DNA of 64,000 bases from Pseudoxanthomonas sp. CF125 (GTDB lineage Bacteria; Pseudomonadota; Gammaproteobacteria; Xanthomonadales; Xanthomonadaceae): assembly GCF_900104085.1 (NCBI RefSeq), contig NZ_FNLD01000001.1:124001-188000 (forward strand), in the 5' to 3' direction. The notes under the pieces were generated by a model, which was not told the DNA's origin, did not search any database, and worked only from the letters and a program-made list of their open reading frames with translations. The position numbers and the translations under genes were made by a program. How positions within the stretch are numbered: the stretch's first letter is position 1; every line of letters starts with the position of its first letter. This document shows positions 1-9,230 of this stretch, in pieces.

Positions 1-66
1 GACGGCTACTACCGCGGCAAGAAGGTCATCGCGACCAAGGCCGACGTCGTCTCCGACGAAGATTGA
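1..66 (+). CDS. rpmF: 50S ribosomal protein L32, C-terminal end (partial)
   Basis: The first 22 codons in frame 1 read DGYYRGKKVI followed by a short acidic tail and TGA. 'DGYYRG+K' is the typical C-terminus of bacterial ribosomal protein L32, a structural protein of the large subunit. The gene is cut by the window edge. Its position directly upstream of fabH matches the conserved rpmF-fab gene order; plsX, which separates the two in E. coli, is absent here. Confidence 0.85.
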   Translation, partial: DGYYRGKKVIATKADVVSDED

Positions 67-153
67 TCCGTTCGCGCGCCATCCCGGCGCGCGTCGGTTG
101 AAATCGGTGCGGAAGAGTCCCCGGCCCGGCATGGGCCATCAGCAGGAGCGGGC

Positions 154-1149
154 ATGAGCGAGCGTGATTCGAACGGGCGCGTATATGCCCGTATCGCCGG
201 AACAGGCAGCTACCTGCCCGAAAAACTGCTGACCAACGACGATCTGGCCAAACAGGTCGATACCAGCGACGAGTGGATCCGCAGCCGCACCGGCATCCGC
301 GAGCGCCATATCGCCGCCGAAGGCGAGACCTCGGGCGACCTGGGCTATTACGCCGCCGTGCGCGCGCTGGAAGCCGCTGGCGTGGATGCCTCCGAGATCG
401 ACATGATCGTGGTCGGCACCACTACGCCCGATCTTATTTTTCCATCCACCGCCTGCCTGATCCAGGCCCGCCTGGGCGCGAGCGGCTGCGCCGCGATGGA
501 CGTCAACGCGGCCTGTTCCGGCTTCGTCTACGCGCTCAGCGTGGCCGACAAGTTCATCCGTTCCGGCGACGTCAAGACCGCACTGGTCATCGGCACCGAA
601 ACCCTTAGCCGCATCGTCGACTGGACCGAACGCACCACCTGCGTGCTGTTCGGCGATGGTGCGGGTGCAGTTGTGCTGAAGGCCGACAGCGAAACCGGCA
701 TTCTCAGCACGCATCTGCATGCCGATGGGGCCAAGAAGGAACTGCTTTGGAATCCGGTCGGCGTGTCAGTCGGTTTCAAGGCCGACGAACCCAACTGCGG
801 CGCCCGCATCAACATGAAGGGCAACGATGTCTTCAAGTACGCGGTGAAGGCGTTGGATGGCGTGGTCGATGAAACCCTGGAGGCCAACGGTCTCAGCAAA
901 CACGACCTGGACTGGCTGATTCCGCATCAGGCCAACCTGCGCATCATCGAAGCCACGGCCAAGCGCCTGGAAATGCCGATGGATCGCGTGGTGGTCACCG
1001 TCGACAGGCACGGCAACACCTCGTCCGGTTCGGTGCCCTTGGCGCTGGACGAAGCGGTGCGCTCAGGTCGCGTGCAGCGCGGCCAACTGCTGTTGCTGGA
1101 GGCCTTCGGCGGCGGTTTCACCTGGGGCTCGGCGCTGCTGCGCTATTGA
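154..1149 (+). CDS. fabH: Beta-ketoacyl-ACP synthase III (FabH)
   Basis: Starts fatty acid synthesis by condensing acetyl-CoA with malonyl-ACP in the cytoplasm. The 331-residue product has the family's Cys-His-Asn triad: Cys121 in NAACSGF, His258 in IPHQAN and Asn288 in GNTSSG. Length is normal for FabH (about 320-335). The ATG has an AGGAG at 144-148. It opens the fab cluster 87 bases after rpmF. A small gene on the other strand separates it from fabD, so fabD may need its own promoter or read-through. Identification is firm. Confidence 0.97.
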   Translation: MSERDSNGRVYARIAGTGSYLPEKLLTNDDLAKQVDTSDEWIRSRTGIRERHIAAEGETSGDLGYYAAVRALEAAGVDASEIDMIVVGTTTPDLIFPSTACLIQARLGASGCAAMDVNAACSGFVYALSVADKFIRSGDVKTALVIGTETLSRIVDWTERTTCVLFGDGAGAVVLKADSETGILSTHLHADGAKKELLWNPVGVSVGFKADEPNCGARINMKGNDVFKYAVKALDGVVDETLEANGLSKHDLDWLIPHQANLRIIEATAKRLEMPMDRVVVTVDRHGNTSSGSVPLALDEAVRSGRVQRGQLLLLEAFGGGFTWGSALLRY

Positions 1150-1167
1150 TGCCCACCCGCGCCACGC

Positions 1168-1320
1168 TCAAGCGCGGCGCTTGAAATACTGCACCTCGCG
1201 CTCGTGCTTTTCGGCAGCGGCACGGGTATTGAACGTGCCCAGGTTGCGCCGCTTGCCGGTGGCCGGATCTTGTTTGCGCGAATACAGGCGGAACTCGCCT
1301 GAAGCCAGTTTGCGGATCAT
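1168..1320 (-). CDS. Conserved 50-residue basic protein, unknown function
   Basis: Short minus-strand gene of 50 codons beginning MIRKLASGEF and ending VQYFKRRA. It is highly basic (many Arg/Lys) and contains the patterns 'YSRKQDPATGKRRNLGTF' and 'AAAEKHEREVQYF'. I recall similar small proteins in many Proteobacteria, without an assigned role. A GGGAG lies about 9 bases upstream of the ATG on the minus strand, which supports translation. It sits between fabH and fabD but is transcribed against them. It might bind nucleic acid given its charge; that is inference only. Confidence 0.7.
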   Translation of the reverse strand: MIRKLASGEFRLYSRKQDPATGKRRNLGTFNTRAAAEKHEREVQYFKRRA

Positions 1321-1495
1321 GCCGTTCGCTCCCGTTGCTTCCGATTGCAGCTATCTGAACAATGGGCGGGTAATGATGCAGTGATGGATCTGCGCGGTTT
1401 TTTTCGCGCTGCGGTCACTCCACGATACGGGCGAGTACAGACGGTGCGGCCGGTTCGCCCGTATGATGCGCGCCGAGCCATAACGGATTGCGCGA

Positions 1496-2458
1496 GTGAC
1501 CCCATCCCAAACTGCCAATGCATCGCTTGCCTTCGTTTTTCCGGGGCAGGGTTCCCAGTCGCTGGCCATGCTGGCCGAGTTGGCGGAAATGCATCCGGTG
1601 GTGCGCGAAACTTTCGCCGAAGCCTCCGATGGCGCCGGCGTAGACCTGTGGGCCCTGTCCCAGGGCGGCCCTGAGGAAATGCTCAACCGCACCGAATACA
1701 CCCAGCCGGCATTGCTCGCCGCCGGCATCGCCGTTTGGCGCGCTTGGCGGCAGCAGGCCGGCGCCATGCCGGCGCTGTTGGCGGGGCACAGCCTTGGCGA
1801 GTACACCGCTTTCGTCGCCGCCGATGCGCTTTCGCTGCACGATGGCGCGCATCTGGTGCGCTTGCGCGGACAACTGATGCAGGATGCCGCGCCCGCAGGC
1901 GTAGGCGCCATGGCCGCGGTACTGGGCGCCGACGACGATCTTGTCGCCGAAGTCTGCGCGCAGGCTTCGGCAAGCCAGGTCGTGGTGCCCGCCAACTACA
2001 ACTCTCCCGGGCAGATCGTCATCGGCGGCGATGCCGATGCGGTGGATCGCGCGATCGCACTGTTGAACGAACGCGGCGTGCGCAAGGTGGTCAAACTGGC
2101 GGTCAGCGTGCCTTCGCATACGCCGCTGATGCGCGAAGCCGCCAACCGCCTCGCCGAAGCCATGCGCGGCATGTCCTGGCGGGCGCCGGCGTTGCCGGTC
2201 GTGCAGAACGTGGATGCGCAGGTGCACGAGAGCATCGACGACTTGCGCGATGCGCTGGTGCGGCAGCTCTATTTGCCGGTACGCTGGACCGATTGCACCT
2301 TGGCATTGGCCGCGAAGGGCGTCACCCGTATCGCCGAATGCGGGCCGGGCAAGGTGCTGACCGGCCTGGCCAAACGCATCGACAAATCACTCGAAGCAAG
2401 ATCGCTGGCCACGCCCGGCGATTTCCAGTCCGCATTGGAAGAATGGAAGCAGGCATGA
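1496..2458 (+). CDS. fabD: Malonyl-CoA:ACP transacylase (FabD)
   Basis: Transfers the malonyl group from CoA to acyl carrier protein, supplying the extender unit for fatty acid synthesis. The 320-residue protein shows FPGQGSQ near the N-terminus, the nucleophile Ser99 in GHSLGEY and the partner His208 in VPSHTP. The start is a GTG at 1496; no in-frame ATG upstream fits, and only a weak GGA precedes it. The stop codon overlaps the fabG start (ATGA), indicating translational coupling. Confidence 0.96.
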   Translation: MTPSQTANASLAFVFPGQGSQSLAMLAELAEMHPVVRETFAEASDGAGVDLWALSQGGPEEMLNRTEYTQPALLAAGIAVWRAWRQQAGAMPALLAGHSLGEYTAFVAADALSLHDGAHLVRLRGQLMQDAAPAGVGAMAAVLGADDDLVAEVCAQASASQVVVPANYNSPGQIVIGGDADAVDRAIALLNERGVRKVVKLAVSVPSHTPLMREAANRLAEAMRGMSWRAPALPVVQNVDAQVHESIDDLRDALVRQLYLPVRWTDCTLALAAKGVTRIAECGPGKVLTGLAKRIDKSLEARSLATPGDFQSALEEWKQA

Positions 2459-3204
2459 GCGACGCACAAACATTGAAGGGCGAAATCGTCCTGGTCACCG
2501 GCGCCAGCCGTGGTATCGGCGCAGCCATCGCGGACGAACTCGCCGCGCAAGGCGCGACGGTGATCGGTACGGCCACTTCCGAATCCGGAGCCCAGGCGAT
2601 CGGCGCGCGCTTGGCCGCGCACGGCGGACACGGCCGCGAATTGAATGTCACCGATGCGGCGGCGGTGGAAGCGCTGGTCGATGAAATCGGCAAGGAATTC
2701 GGCGCGGTCTCCATCCTGGTCAACAACGCCGGCATCACCCGTGACAACCTGTTGATGCGGATGAAGGAAGAAGACTGGCAGGCGATCCTGGATACCAACC
2801 TGTCCAGCGTCTACCGCACCTCCAAAGCCGTCGTGCGCGGGATGATGAAGGCGCGCAAAGGCCGCATCATCAACATCGCCTCGGTGATCGGCGTGACCGG
2901 CAATGCAGGGCAAGCCAACTATGCGGCGGCCAAGGCCGGCATCATCGCTTTCTCCAAATCGCTGGCCAAGGAAATAGGCAGCCGCGGCGTCACCGTCAAC
3001 GTGGTCGCGCCGGGCTTCATCGACACCGACATGACCCGTGCCATGCCCGAGGAAGCGAAACAGGGGCTGGTCGGGCAGATCGCGCTAGGCCGCCTGGGCG
3101 AACCGGCCGACATCGCACGTGCGGTGGCTTTCCTCGCCGGACCGTCGGCCAGCTACATCACCGGCGAAACCCTGCATGTGAATGGCGGCATGTACATGCC
3201 ATAG
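2455..3204 (+). CDS. fabG: 3-oxoacyl-ACP reductase (FabG)
   Basis: NADPH-dependent short-chain dehydrogenase that reduces 3-ketoacyl-ACP during chain elongation. The product is 249 residues. It has the TGASRGIG cofactor-binding motif (15-22), NNAG (90-93) and the catalytic Ser143/Tyr156/Lys160 (YAAAK). The ATG at 2455 overlaps the fabD stop; the open frame extends far upstream but that part is only fabD in another frame. The C-terminus NGGMYMP is typical of FabG. Confidence 0.97.
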   Translation: MSDAQTLKGEIVLVTGASRGIGAAIADELAAQGATVIGTATSESGAQAIGARLAAHGGHGRELNVTDAAAVEALVDEIGKEFGAVSILVNNAGITRDNLLMRMKEEDWQAILDTNLSSVYRTSKAVVRGMMKARKGRIINIASVIGVTGNAGQANYAAAKAGIIAFSKSLAKEIGSRGVTVNVVAPGFIDTDMTRAMPEEAKQGLVGQIALGRLGEPADIARAVAFLAGPSASYITGETLHVNGGMYMP

Positions 3205-3317
3205 CACATTTGCCGTGTAAGTATTTGATTAAATGGCGATTACGGGGGTCTGCACCGGATCGCCGGTTTCCACTAAACTACTCCCCGTTCACTCAACTCC
3301 GTCTGGAGCCAAAACCA

Positions 3318-3557
3318 ATGAGCAGCATCGAAGAACGCGTCAAGAAGATCGTCGTAGAACAGCTTGGCGTCAAAGAAGAAGAAGTCACCACCAGCGCATC
3401 GTTCGTCGATGACCTCGGCGCCGATTCGCTCGACACCGTCGAGCTGGTGATGGCGCTGGAAGAAGAGTTCGAGTGCGAAATCCCGGATGAAGACGCCGAG
3501 AAGATCACCTCGGTGCAGCAGGCCATCGACTACGTCAAGGCCCACGTCAAGGCGTGA
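3318..3557 (+). CDS. acpP: Acyl carrier protein
   Basis: The 79-residue acidic carrier holds growing acyl chains on a phosphopantetheine arm. Attachment Ser37 lies in the canonical GADSLDT motif. The ATG at 3318 is preceded by GGAG at 3305-3308. The longer frame starting at 3210 has no ACP-like residues before this point, so the start is clear. A 113-base gap separates it from fabG, and a GC hairpin follows it before fabF. This is consistent with the separately high expression usual for acpP. Confidence 0.97.
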   Translation: MSSIEERVKKIVVEQLGVKEEEVTTSASFVDDLGADSLDTVELVMALEEEFECEIPDEDAEKITSVQQAIDYVKAHVKA

Positions 3558-3582
3558 GTTCGAAGTTTCGATGAGTCGTGCC

Positions 3583-3602
3583 GGGGCCGCGCATGCGGCC
3601 CC
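3583..3602 (+). terminator. GC hairpin between acpP and fabF, possible attenuator
   Basis: Perfect 8-bp stem GGGGCCGC/GCGGCCCC with a GCAT loop, followed only by GCGCATTT. Without a real U-run it would at most partly stop transcription or protect the acpP transcript. Function is inferred. Confidence 0.4.
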
Positions 3603-3663
3603 GCGCATTTGTGGCGCTTCAGTGCGCCAGCGTAGGGTGCAGGAAAAAGGTCAGAGGAACCGT

Positions 3664-4902
3664 ATGAGCCAGCGTCGCGTAGTAGTCACGGGTATGGGCA
3701 TGATTTCGCCCTTGGGCAACGATCTGGCCAGCAGCTGGGACGCCATCGTCAACAGCAGGTCGGGCCTGGGCCCGATCACTTCCTTCGATGCATCGCTGTT
3801 CACCACCCGCATCGCCGGTGAGATCCGCAATTTCGATCCGACCCTCTACATGTCGCCCAAAGACGTGAAGAAGATGGATGCGTTCATCCATTACGGCATC
3901 GCCGCTTCGCTGATGGCGATGGAGGATTCGGGCCTGGAAGTCACCGAGGAAAACGCCGAACGCATCGGCGCGATCATCGGCGCCGGCATCGGCGGCATTC
4001 TCGGCATCGAAGAGCAGACCGCCAAGTACATCGAGGGCGGCCCGCGCAAGATTTCCCCGTTCTACATCCCCAGCACCATCATCAACATGCTGCCGGGGCA
4101 GTTGAGCATCATGAAGGGCATCAAGGGTCCGAGCTTCTCGGCGGTTTCGGCCTGCGCCACTTCCAACCATTCCATCGGCATGGCCATGCGCATGATCCAG
4201 TACGGCGATGCCGACGTGATGATCGCCGGCGGCGCTGAGCGCGGTTCTTCGCCGACTTCGGTGGGCGGGTTCTGTTCCATGAAGGCCATGTCCACGCGCA
4301 ACGACGACCCCGCCGCCGCCTCCCGTCCGTGGGACCGCGACCGCGACGGCTTCGTGCTGGGCGACGGCGCCGGCATCCTGGTCATCGAAGAGTACGAACA
4401 CGCCAAGGCGCGCGGCGCGCGCATTTACTGCGAACTGGCCGGCTTCGGCGCCAGCTCCGATGCCTTCCACATGACCGCCCCCAGCGAAAACGGCGAAGGC
4501 CCGGCGCGCTGCATGGCCATGGCGATGAAGGACGCCAGGATCAATCCAGACCAGGTCGAATACCTCAACGCGCACGGCACTTCCACGCCGTTGGGCGACC
4601 TGGCCGAGACCCTGGCGATGAAGCGCGCGTTCGGCGACCACGCCTACAAGACCATGGTCAGCTCCACCAAGTCGATGACCGGACATCTGCTCGGCGCCGC
4701 TGGCGGTGTGGAAGCGATCTTCTCTGTGCTGGCGATCGACCACGGCATCATTCCTCCGACCATCAACCTGGAAAACCCGGGCGAGGGTTGCGATCTGGAT
4801 TACGTGCCCAACGTGGCGCGCGAGAAGAAGATCGATGTGGCGATGTCGAATGGGTTCGGTTTCGGCGGCACTAACGGTACGCTGGTTTTCAAGCGGATTT
4901 GA
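3664..4902 (+). CDS. fabF: Beta-ketoacyl-ACP synthase II (FabF)
   Basis: Condenses malonyl-ACP with acyl-ACP in chain elongation. The 412-residue product carries the KAS I/II triad: Cys164 in SACATSNH, His304 in [11 protein letters not shown] and His341 in SMTGHLLGA. The ATG at 3664 has an AGAGGA just upstream; the frame upstream of it is not FabF-like. It is the last gene of the fab cluster and is followed by a long inverted repeat. Length and motifs leave little doubt. Confidence 0.97.
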   Translation: MSQRRVVVTGMGMISPLGNDLASSWDAIVNSRSGLGPITSFDASLFTTRIAGEIRNFDPTLYMSPKDVKKMDAFIHYGIAASLMAMEDSGLEVTEENAERIGAIIGAGIGGILGIEEQTAKYIEGGPRKISPFYIPSTIINMLPGQLSIMKGIKGPSFSAVSACATSNHSIGMAMRMIQYGDADVMIAGGAERGSSPTSVGGFCSMKAMSTRNDDPAAASRPWDRDRDGFVLGDGAGILVIEEYEHAKARGARIYCELAGFGASSDAFHMTAPSENGEGPARCMAMAMKDARINPDQVEYLNAHGTSTPLGDLAETLAMKRAFGDHAYKTMVSSTKSMTGHLLGAAGGVEAIFSVLAIDHGIIPPTINLENPGEGCDLDYVPNVAREKKIDVAMSNGFGFGGTNGTLVFKRI

Positions 4903-4907
4903 TTATT

Positions 4908-5009
4908 GCTCGTCATTCCCGCGAAGGCGGGAACCCAGCGACTTGGCTGTTGCTGTCATGCTTTGAGAGCGAAAGTCACTGGGTTCCCGCCTTCGCGGGA
5001 ATGACGAGC
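4908..5009. repeat. REP-type inverted repeat, CGTCATTCCCGCG family
   Basis: Two 37-base arms (4908-4944 and 4973-5009) are inverted copies with one mismatch, separated by 28 bases. Each arm contains its own small palindrome, CCCGCGAAGGCGGG. The same family occurs at 44425-44527 and, in diverged form, at 29746-29850. The right arm ends 5 bases before the pabB start codon, so the pabB leader lies inside the repeat. Confidence 0.9.
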
Positions 5010-5014
5010 GAAAT

Positions 5015-6382
5015 GTGATCGAATCCCGCGCACTACCTCCCGACACCGATCTGCTCGCCCTGCATCGGCTGGCGCCCGCACGCTATCCGATGCTGCTCGA
5101 ATCGGTCGCCTCGGGCACCGCGCAGGGGCGCTGGGATCTGCTGCTGGTCGCCGATGGCAGCGGTCTGCGGCTGGACGCGCAGGGCCGGACCAGCAAGCTC
5201 GATGGGCGGCCGATAGAGGGCGATTTCCTCGCCGCGCTCGACGGCGACTGGCATGCCAACCGGATTCCACGCGAAGAGCCGCGCTGGCCGTTTCGTGGCG
5301 GCTGGGCGCTATTGCTGAATTACGAACTGGCCGGCCAGATAGAGCCGGTGCTTGCGTTGCCGAAAGGCGATGCCGCTATTCCGGTCGCATTGGCGCTGCG
5401 TTGCCCGGCCGCGATCCTGCGCGATCGCGCCAGCGGCGAATGCGTGGCTCTGGCCGAAATCGGCGCCACCGAGTTGCTGGACCTCATTGCCGCCGATGTC
5501 TCCGCTTCGCGAGACCTGCCCGCGATGCCCGCATGGCGAGGCCCCAGCGGTATCGCCGAAGACGAGCCGCGGCGCTTCCTGGAAGGAGTGCAGCGCATCC
5601 TCCAATACCTCGCCGCCGGCGACATCTTCCAGGTCAACCTGTCGCGGGCATGGCGTGCGCGCTTCGACCAACCGCTCGACCCCGCGGCGCTCTATGCGCG
5701 CCTGCGCACCGCCAATCCCGCTCCTTTCGCCGGATTGTTCGCGGCAGGCGACTGGGCCGTGGCCAGCTCATCGCCGGAACGCCTGGTCTCGATCCGCGGA
5801 GACGTGGTCGAAACGCGTCCCATCGCCGGCACTCGGCCGCGCTTCGAAGGCGACGACGATGCCGAACGCATCCGCGAGCTGGTGGGGCATCCGAAAGAAC
5901 GCGCCGAGCACGTGATGCTGATCGACCTGGAGCGCAACGACCTGGGCCGCGTCTGCGAGCCGGGCAGCGTGCAGGTGGACGAGCTGATGACGGTGGAAAG
6001 CTATGCTCACGTGCACCACATCGTCAGCAACGTGCGTGGACGCCTGCGCCGCGATACCACGCCGGGCGAAGTGATCCGCGCCACCTTCCCGGGCGGCACC
6101 ATCACCGGTTGCCCCAAGGTGCGCTGTATGCAGATCATCGCCGAGCTGGAAGGCACGGCGCGCGGCGCCTATACCGGCGCGTTCGGCTGGCTCAACCGCG
6201 ACGGCGACCTGGATCTGAATATCCTGATCCGCAGCGCGGAGATATCCCCCGCCGCGGAGGGTGGCACCGAGGTCGTATTCCGCACCGGGGCGGGGATCGT
6301 GGCCGATTCGGTGCCGGAGCGGGAGTTGGACGAAACCCGCGCCAAAGCCCGCGGCGTGCTGAAGGCCCTGGGCCCCTTGTAG
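5015..6382 (+). CDS. pabB: Aminodeoxychorismate synthase component I (PabB-like)
   Basis: Chorismate-utilising enzyme of the TrpE/PabB family, probably making aminodeoxychorismate for folate. The 455-residue protein has GDIFQVNLSR (202-211), the glutamate-rich C-terminal core and GGTITGCPK (360-368). Two features are TrpE-like: an LLES motif (27-30) and Ala271 in PIAGT, where E. coli PabB has the catalytic Lys of PIKGT. Assignment as PabB rests on context, since it lies between fabF and mltG where pabC sits in relatives and no trp genes are nearby. The start is a GTG right after a REP arm, and the TAG stop lies in the next repeat. Confidence 0.75.
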   Translation: MIESRALPPDTDLLALHRLAPARYPMLLESVASGTAQGRWDLLLVADGSGLRLDAQGRTSKLDGRPIEGDFLAALDGDWHANRIPREEPRWPFRGGWALLLNYELAGQIEPVLALPKGDAAIPVALALRCPAAILRDRASGECVALAEIGATELLDLIAADVSASRDLPAMPAWRGPSGIAEDEPRRFLEGVQRILQYLAAGDIFQVNLSRAWRARFDQPLDPAALYARLRTANPAPFAGLFAAGDWAVASSSPERLVSIRGDVVETRPIAGTRPRFEGDDDAERIRELVGHPKERAEHVMLIDLERNDLGRVCEPGSVQVDELMTVESYAHVHHIVSNVRGRLRRDTTPGEVIRATFPGGTITGCPKVRCMQIIAELEGTARGAYTGAFGWLNRDGDLDLNILIRSAEISPAAEGGTEVVFRTGAGIVADSVPERELDETRAKARGVLKALGPL

Positions 6383-6473
6383 GAGCTGCGTAAGCTGCGA
6401 CCGTAAACATTGCCGCAGGTGGCAATCATCCCTCTCGGGCCGTTGCTGCGGTCGCAGCTTACGCAGCTCCTAC
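6379..6473. repeat. REP pair, GTAGGAGC family
   Basis: Perfect 25-base inverted arms, 6379-6403 and 6449-6473, beginning GTAGGAGCTGCGTAAGCTGC. The TAG within the first arm is the stop codon of pabB. The same head sequence is found at 21368-21468 and 31166-31236. Confidence 0.9.
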
Positions 6474-6547
6474 GGGATTGGCAGGCAAGGTATCCTGCGC
6501 CACATACTCCAGAATCAATCCCGCGCACGCCAGAAATCGAGGAAATC

Positions 6548-7621
6548 GTGTCCCCAGGATCCAAACGCGGCTGCCGTGTCGTTCTCATCGCTTTATTCCT
6601 GCTGCTGGCTGTCGCCGCGGCAGGCGGTGCCTGGCTGTGGCAGCGCTACGCCGGCTTCAGCGACCGGCCCATCGCTGGATTGCAAGCCGGCGACAGCGTT
6701 ACGGTCGTTTCCGGCGACTCGTTCCCCAGCGTCCTGCGCAAACTGCGCGCTGCGGGCGTGCAGCAAGGCAACGACTTGGAATGGCGCGCGCTGGCGCGGC
6801 ACCTGGATGTGGCAGGCAGCCTGAAGGTCGGCGAATACGCGCTGGATCCCGGCATCACCCCGAGCACGCTGTTGCTCAACATGCGCAACGGCAAGGTCAT
6901 CAACTACCGCATCACGATTGTCGAAGGCTGGAACATCCGCCAGCTGCGTGCGGCGATCAATGCCGCCACCCCGCTGCTGCATGAGACCAACCAGCTCGAC
7001 GATGCTGCCCTGATGAAATTGCTGGGCCATCCGGGCCAGCACCCCGAAGGCCGCTTCCTGCCGGAAACCTACGTGTATTCGCGCGGCGATAGCGATGCGG
7101 ACGTGCTCAAGCGGGCCTACGACGCCATGGACAAGGCCCTGGCCGAAGTCTGGAAAACGCGCGCCAGCGACTTGCCGCTGAAGTCGCCCGAGGAGGCGCT
7201 GATCCTGGCTTCGATCATCGAGAAGGAAACCGGACTGGCCTCCGAGCGCCCGCAGATCGCCGGCGTGTTCGCGCGCCGGCTGAAGCTGGGCATGAAGCTG
7301 CAGACCGATCCCACCGTGATCTACGGCATCGGCAGTGGCTACGACGGCAACATCCGCCGCCGCGACTTGCTTACCGATACGCCCTACAACACCTATACCC
7401 GCACTGGCCTGACCCCGACGCCGATCGCCATGCCGGGTCTTGATGCCTTGCGCGCGGCAGTGAATCCAGCGCCAGGCGATGCGCTGTTCTTCGTCGCCCT
7501 GGGCAACGGCAGCGGCAGCCACGTCTTCACCGCCACGCTGGGCGAGCACAACGCCGCCGTCGCCCGATACCTGCAGCAGCTGCGCCGCCCGCCGCTGCCC
7601 GAAGAAGAACCCCTGCAATGA
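6548..7621 (+). CDS. mltG: Endolytic murein transglycosylase MltG
   Basis: Inner-membrane lytic transglycosylase that cuts nascent glycan strands and sets their length. The 357-residue form has a positively charged N-terminus, one membrane segment (about 11-28) and a periplasmic YceG domain. Catalytic Glu225 lies in ASIIEKETG, and the C-terminal half keeps the 'TDPTVIYG' and 'TPYNTYTR' blocks. I chose the GTG at 6548 because GAGGA precedes it and residues further upstream come from the REP repeat. It overlaps tmk by ATGA. Confidence 0.92.
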   Translation: MSPGSKRGCRVVLIALFLLLAVAAAGGAWLWQRYAGFSDRPIAGLQAGDSVTVVSGDSFPSVLRKLRAAGVQQGNDLEWRALARHLDVAGSLKVGEYALDPGITPSTLLLNMRNGKVINYRITIVEGWNIRQLRAAINAATPLLHETNQLDDAALMKLLGHPGQHPEGRFLPETYVYSRGDSDADVLKRAYDAMDKALAEVWKTRASDLPLKSPEEALILASIIEKETGLASERPQIAGVFARRLKLGMKLQTDPTVIYGIGSGYDGNIRRRDLLTDTPYNTYTRTGLTPTPIAMPGLDALRAAVNPAPGDALFFVALGNGSGSHVFTATLGEHNAAVARYLQQLRRPPLPEEEPLQ

Positions 7622-8271
7622 CCGAAGCCTTGTTGAAGCATCCGCGATTGATCAGCCTGGAAGGCGGCGAGGGCGCGGGCAAGACCAGTGCCTTGGTCGC
7701 GATCCGCGAACTGCTGCAGTCGCGTGGCCATGAAGTGGTGCTGAGCCGCGAGCCCGGCGGCACGCCGCTGGCCGAGCGCATCCGCGAATTGCTGTTGAGC
7801 CCGCAAGCTCAGGAAGAAACGCTGGCGCCGGAAACCGAACTGCTGCTGATGTTCGCCTCGCGCACCCAGCATGTGCGCGAAGTGATACGCCCGGCGCTGC
7901 AGCGCGGTGCGTTCGTGGTCAGCGACCGTTTCACCGATTCCAGCTACGCCTACCAGGCCGATGGCCGCGGCCTGGACCGCGCGCTGGTGGAAGAGCTCGA
8001 GCGCAAGGTGGTGGGCCTCAAGCCCGGCCTGACCCTGCTGCTGGATCTGGATGTGCGCGAAGGCCGTGCACGCGCCAACGGACGCGACCTGTGGCCGGAC
8101 CGCATTGAAAGCGAGCAGGACGATTTCTTCGAACGCGTGCGCGAAGGCTTCCGCAAGCGCGCCGCGGCCGAGCCAGGACGTTTCCGGGTGATCGATGCCA
8201 GCCGCTCGCCCGCAGAAGTGGCTGAAGCGGTTGCCACCGCGGTCGCGCGATGGCTGGACAATCCGGCATGA
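7618..8271 (+). CDS. tmk: Thymidylate kinase
   Basis: Phosphorylates dTMP to dTDP for DNA synthesis. The 217-residue protein has the P-loop EGGEGAGKT (15-23) and the DRFTDSSYAYQ block that binds the nucleotide and contains the DR(Y/F) motif. Its start overlaps the mltG stop and its stop overlaps the holB start (both ATGA), so the three genes are translationally coupled. Length is close to the E. coli enzyme (213). Confidence 0.96.
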   Translation: MTEALLKHPRLISLEGGEGAGKTSALVAIRELLQSRGHEVVLSREPGGTPLAERIRELLLSPQAQEETLAPETELLLMFASRTQHVREVIRPALQRGAFVVSDRFTDSSYAYQADGRGLDRALVEELERKVVGLKPGLTLLLDLDVREGRARANGRDLWPDRIESEQDDFFERVREGFRKRAAAEPGRFRVIDASRSPAEVAEAVATAVARWLDNPA

Positions 8272-9230
8272 GCGACAAGTTTTCTCCCTGGCAGCAGCGG
8301 GCCTACGACCATGCGCTGGCTGCACTGGAATCGGGCCGCCTGGGCCACGGATTGCTGATCTGCGGACCCGAAGGCCTGGGCAAGCGAGCGGTAGCCGACC
8401 GCCTGGCGCGGTATGTGCTGGGAGGCGGCGAAGCCGCCACTCAGGCGCGCAGCGCGCAGTTGATTTCCGCGGGCACCCATCCTGACCTGCATGTGGTGTC
8501 GTTCGTTCCAACCAAGGACGGCAGCAAGCTGCGCACGGAAATCGTGATCGATCAGATGCGCGAACTGTCGCAGAAACTTTCGCTGACACCGCAGTACGGC
8601 GTGGCGCAGGTGGCTATCGTGGACCCGGCCGATGCGATCAACCGCGCCGCTTGCAACGCGTTGTTGAAGACCTTGGAGGAGCCCGCCGAGGGCCGATACC
8701 TGTGGCTGATCAGCGCGCAGCCCGCGCGCTTGCCGGCGACCATCCGCAGCCGCTGCCAGCGGTTGGAATTCAAGTTGCCGCCGCATGAGGAAGCACTGAC
8801 CTGGCTGGTCGCCCAAGGGCACTCCAGCACGAGTGCGGAAGAGGCGCTGGGGGCGGCGCGCGGCCATCCCGGCCTGGCCGACCACTGGCTGCGTGAAGGC
8901 GGCCTGGTCCTGCGCAAGGCCGTGGCGAGCGACTTGGAAAAGCTCGAGCGCGGCGAGATAGGAGTCATCGAAACGGCCCAGCGCTGGTCTTCCGACGAGC
9001 AGGCGGAACTGCGCTTGAGCCACGCCGCGGACCTGGTGCTGGCGCAGGCCGGGGAGGCCGGCTTGACCGATCCGGCCCGATTGCACAAGCTGGCGACATG
9101 GTTCGATGCCGCCAACCGTACGCGCGACCTGTTGCGGACCACGGTGCGCGGCGACCTTGCGATGATTGATTTGCTCTTGGCTTGGCGCGGTTCGGACCGC
9201 GCCAGGGCAGCCAAAGGAGAACGCGGATGA
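8268..9230 (+). CDS. holB: DNA polymerase III delta-prime subunit
   Basis: Clamp-loader subunit of the replicative polymerase. The 320-residue protein has a degenerate P-loop GPEGLGKR (33-40), where the final Ser/Thr is Arg, as expected for the non-ATP-binding delta-prime, and the SRC motif at 161-163. The four cysteines that form the zinc module in E. coli HolB are missing: the stretch at about 50-66 has Gly, Ala, Thr and Arg instead. The ATG at 8268 overlaps the tmk stop. Confidence 0.93.
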   Translation: MSDKFSPWQQRAYDHALAALESGRLGHGLLICGPEGLGKRAVADRLARYVLGGGEAATQARSAQLISAGTHPDLHVVSFVPTKDGSKLRTEIVIDQMRELSQKLSLTPQYGVAQVAIVDPADAINRAACNALLKTLEEPAEGRYLWLISAQPARLPATIRSRCQRLEFKLPPHEEALTWLVAQGHSSTSAEEALGAARGHPGLADHWLREGGLVLRKAVASDLEKLERGEIGVIETAQRWSSDEQAELRLSHAADLVLAQAGEAGLTDPARLHKLATWFDAANRTRDLLRTTVRGDLAMIDLLLAWRGSDRARAAKGERG

